Shown one piece after another: positions 63,980-64,000 of a DNA stretch of 64,000 nt. Source of the DNA: Lentzea alba (GTDB taxonomy: Bacteria; Actinomycetota; Actinomycetes; Mycobacteriales; Pseudonocardiaceae); the NCBI RefSeq assembly GCF_011067745.1, contig NZ_JAAMPJ010000001.1, forward strand, positions 1,288,829-1,352,828, given 5' to 3'. The notes under the pieces are model-generated. The model was not told the DNA's origin, ran no database searches, and saw only the letters and a program-made list of their open reading frames with translations. The first letter of the stretch is position 1. Each line of letters opens with the position of its first letter. The position numbers were made by a program, and so were the translations under genes.

Positions 63980-64000
63980 AAAAGGCTTCAGGGCCCGCCT

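Overview
The window is high-GC actinobacterial DNA. It looks like a member of the Pseudonocardiaceae (Lentzea, Saccharothrix or Amycolatopsis type), although the sequence alone does not fix the genus. The evidence is a coenzyme F420 gene (fused fbiC), F420-type nitroreductase and TetR families, a SARP regulator, a DasR-type operator on a chitinase, an actinobacterial LexA box, frequent GTG starts, and a right arm with the same gene order as Mycobacterium tuberculosis Rv0948c-Rv0957. No prophage, insertion sequence, CRISPR array or biosynthetic gene cluster was seen.

Layout. 1-7.6 kb: partial fbiC, a Tat-exported metallophosphoesterase, an MNT/HepT toxin-antitoxin pair, exonuclease III, two small proteins and isocitrate dehydrogenase. 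7.8-11.7 kb: a membrane hydrolase, an exported PHP phosphoesterase, an unknown protein and a divergent PRPP synthetase. 11.7-14.5 kb: two related TetR regulators around a quinone-oxidoreductase-type gene, with two matching palindromes in the divergent promoter. 14.5-21.4 kb: a Ser/Thr kinase with an extracellular CBM2 domain, a deazaflavin-type reductase, a SARP/NB-ARC regulator, a secreted DUF2690 protein and a GH18 chitinase with a near-perfect DasR site. 21.5-30.8 kb: a tRNA-like element, a J-domain/NERD membrane protein, an oxidoreductase/AraC pair, a glycosylase, a second sensor kinase and an ABC-2 exporter operon. 30.8-39.5 kb: inositol-phosphatase-like gene, malate dehydrogenase, a large TNT-domain protein, folD-DUF3017 and a TetR/reductase pair.

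39.5-42.4 kb holds a DUF3558 lipoprotein, a decayed serine-hydrolase gene, and an unusual unit: promoter, 36-codon ORF, terminator, then five closely packed divergent tRNA genes (Arg-ACG, Pro-TGG, Ser-CGA, Arg-CCG, Asn-GTT). 42.5-48.2 kb is the SOS mutasome (imuA'-imuB-dnaE2) under one perfect LexA box, with a 24-codon ORF overlapping both imuB and dnaE2.

49-64 kb matches the mycobacterial order purH-purN-perM-DUF5336-sucD-sucC, then an M23 peptidase, uvrD1/pcrA and chorismate mutase. Two features stand out here. purN appears to start at CTG. Chorismate mutase is preceded by a Phe/Tyr-rich leader peptide and mutually exclusive hairpins, which is the architecture of a transcription attenuator.
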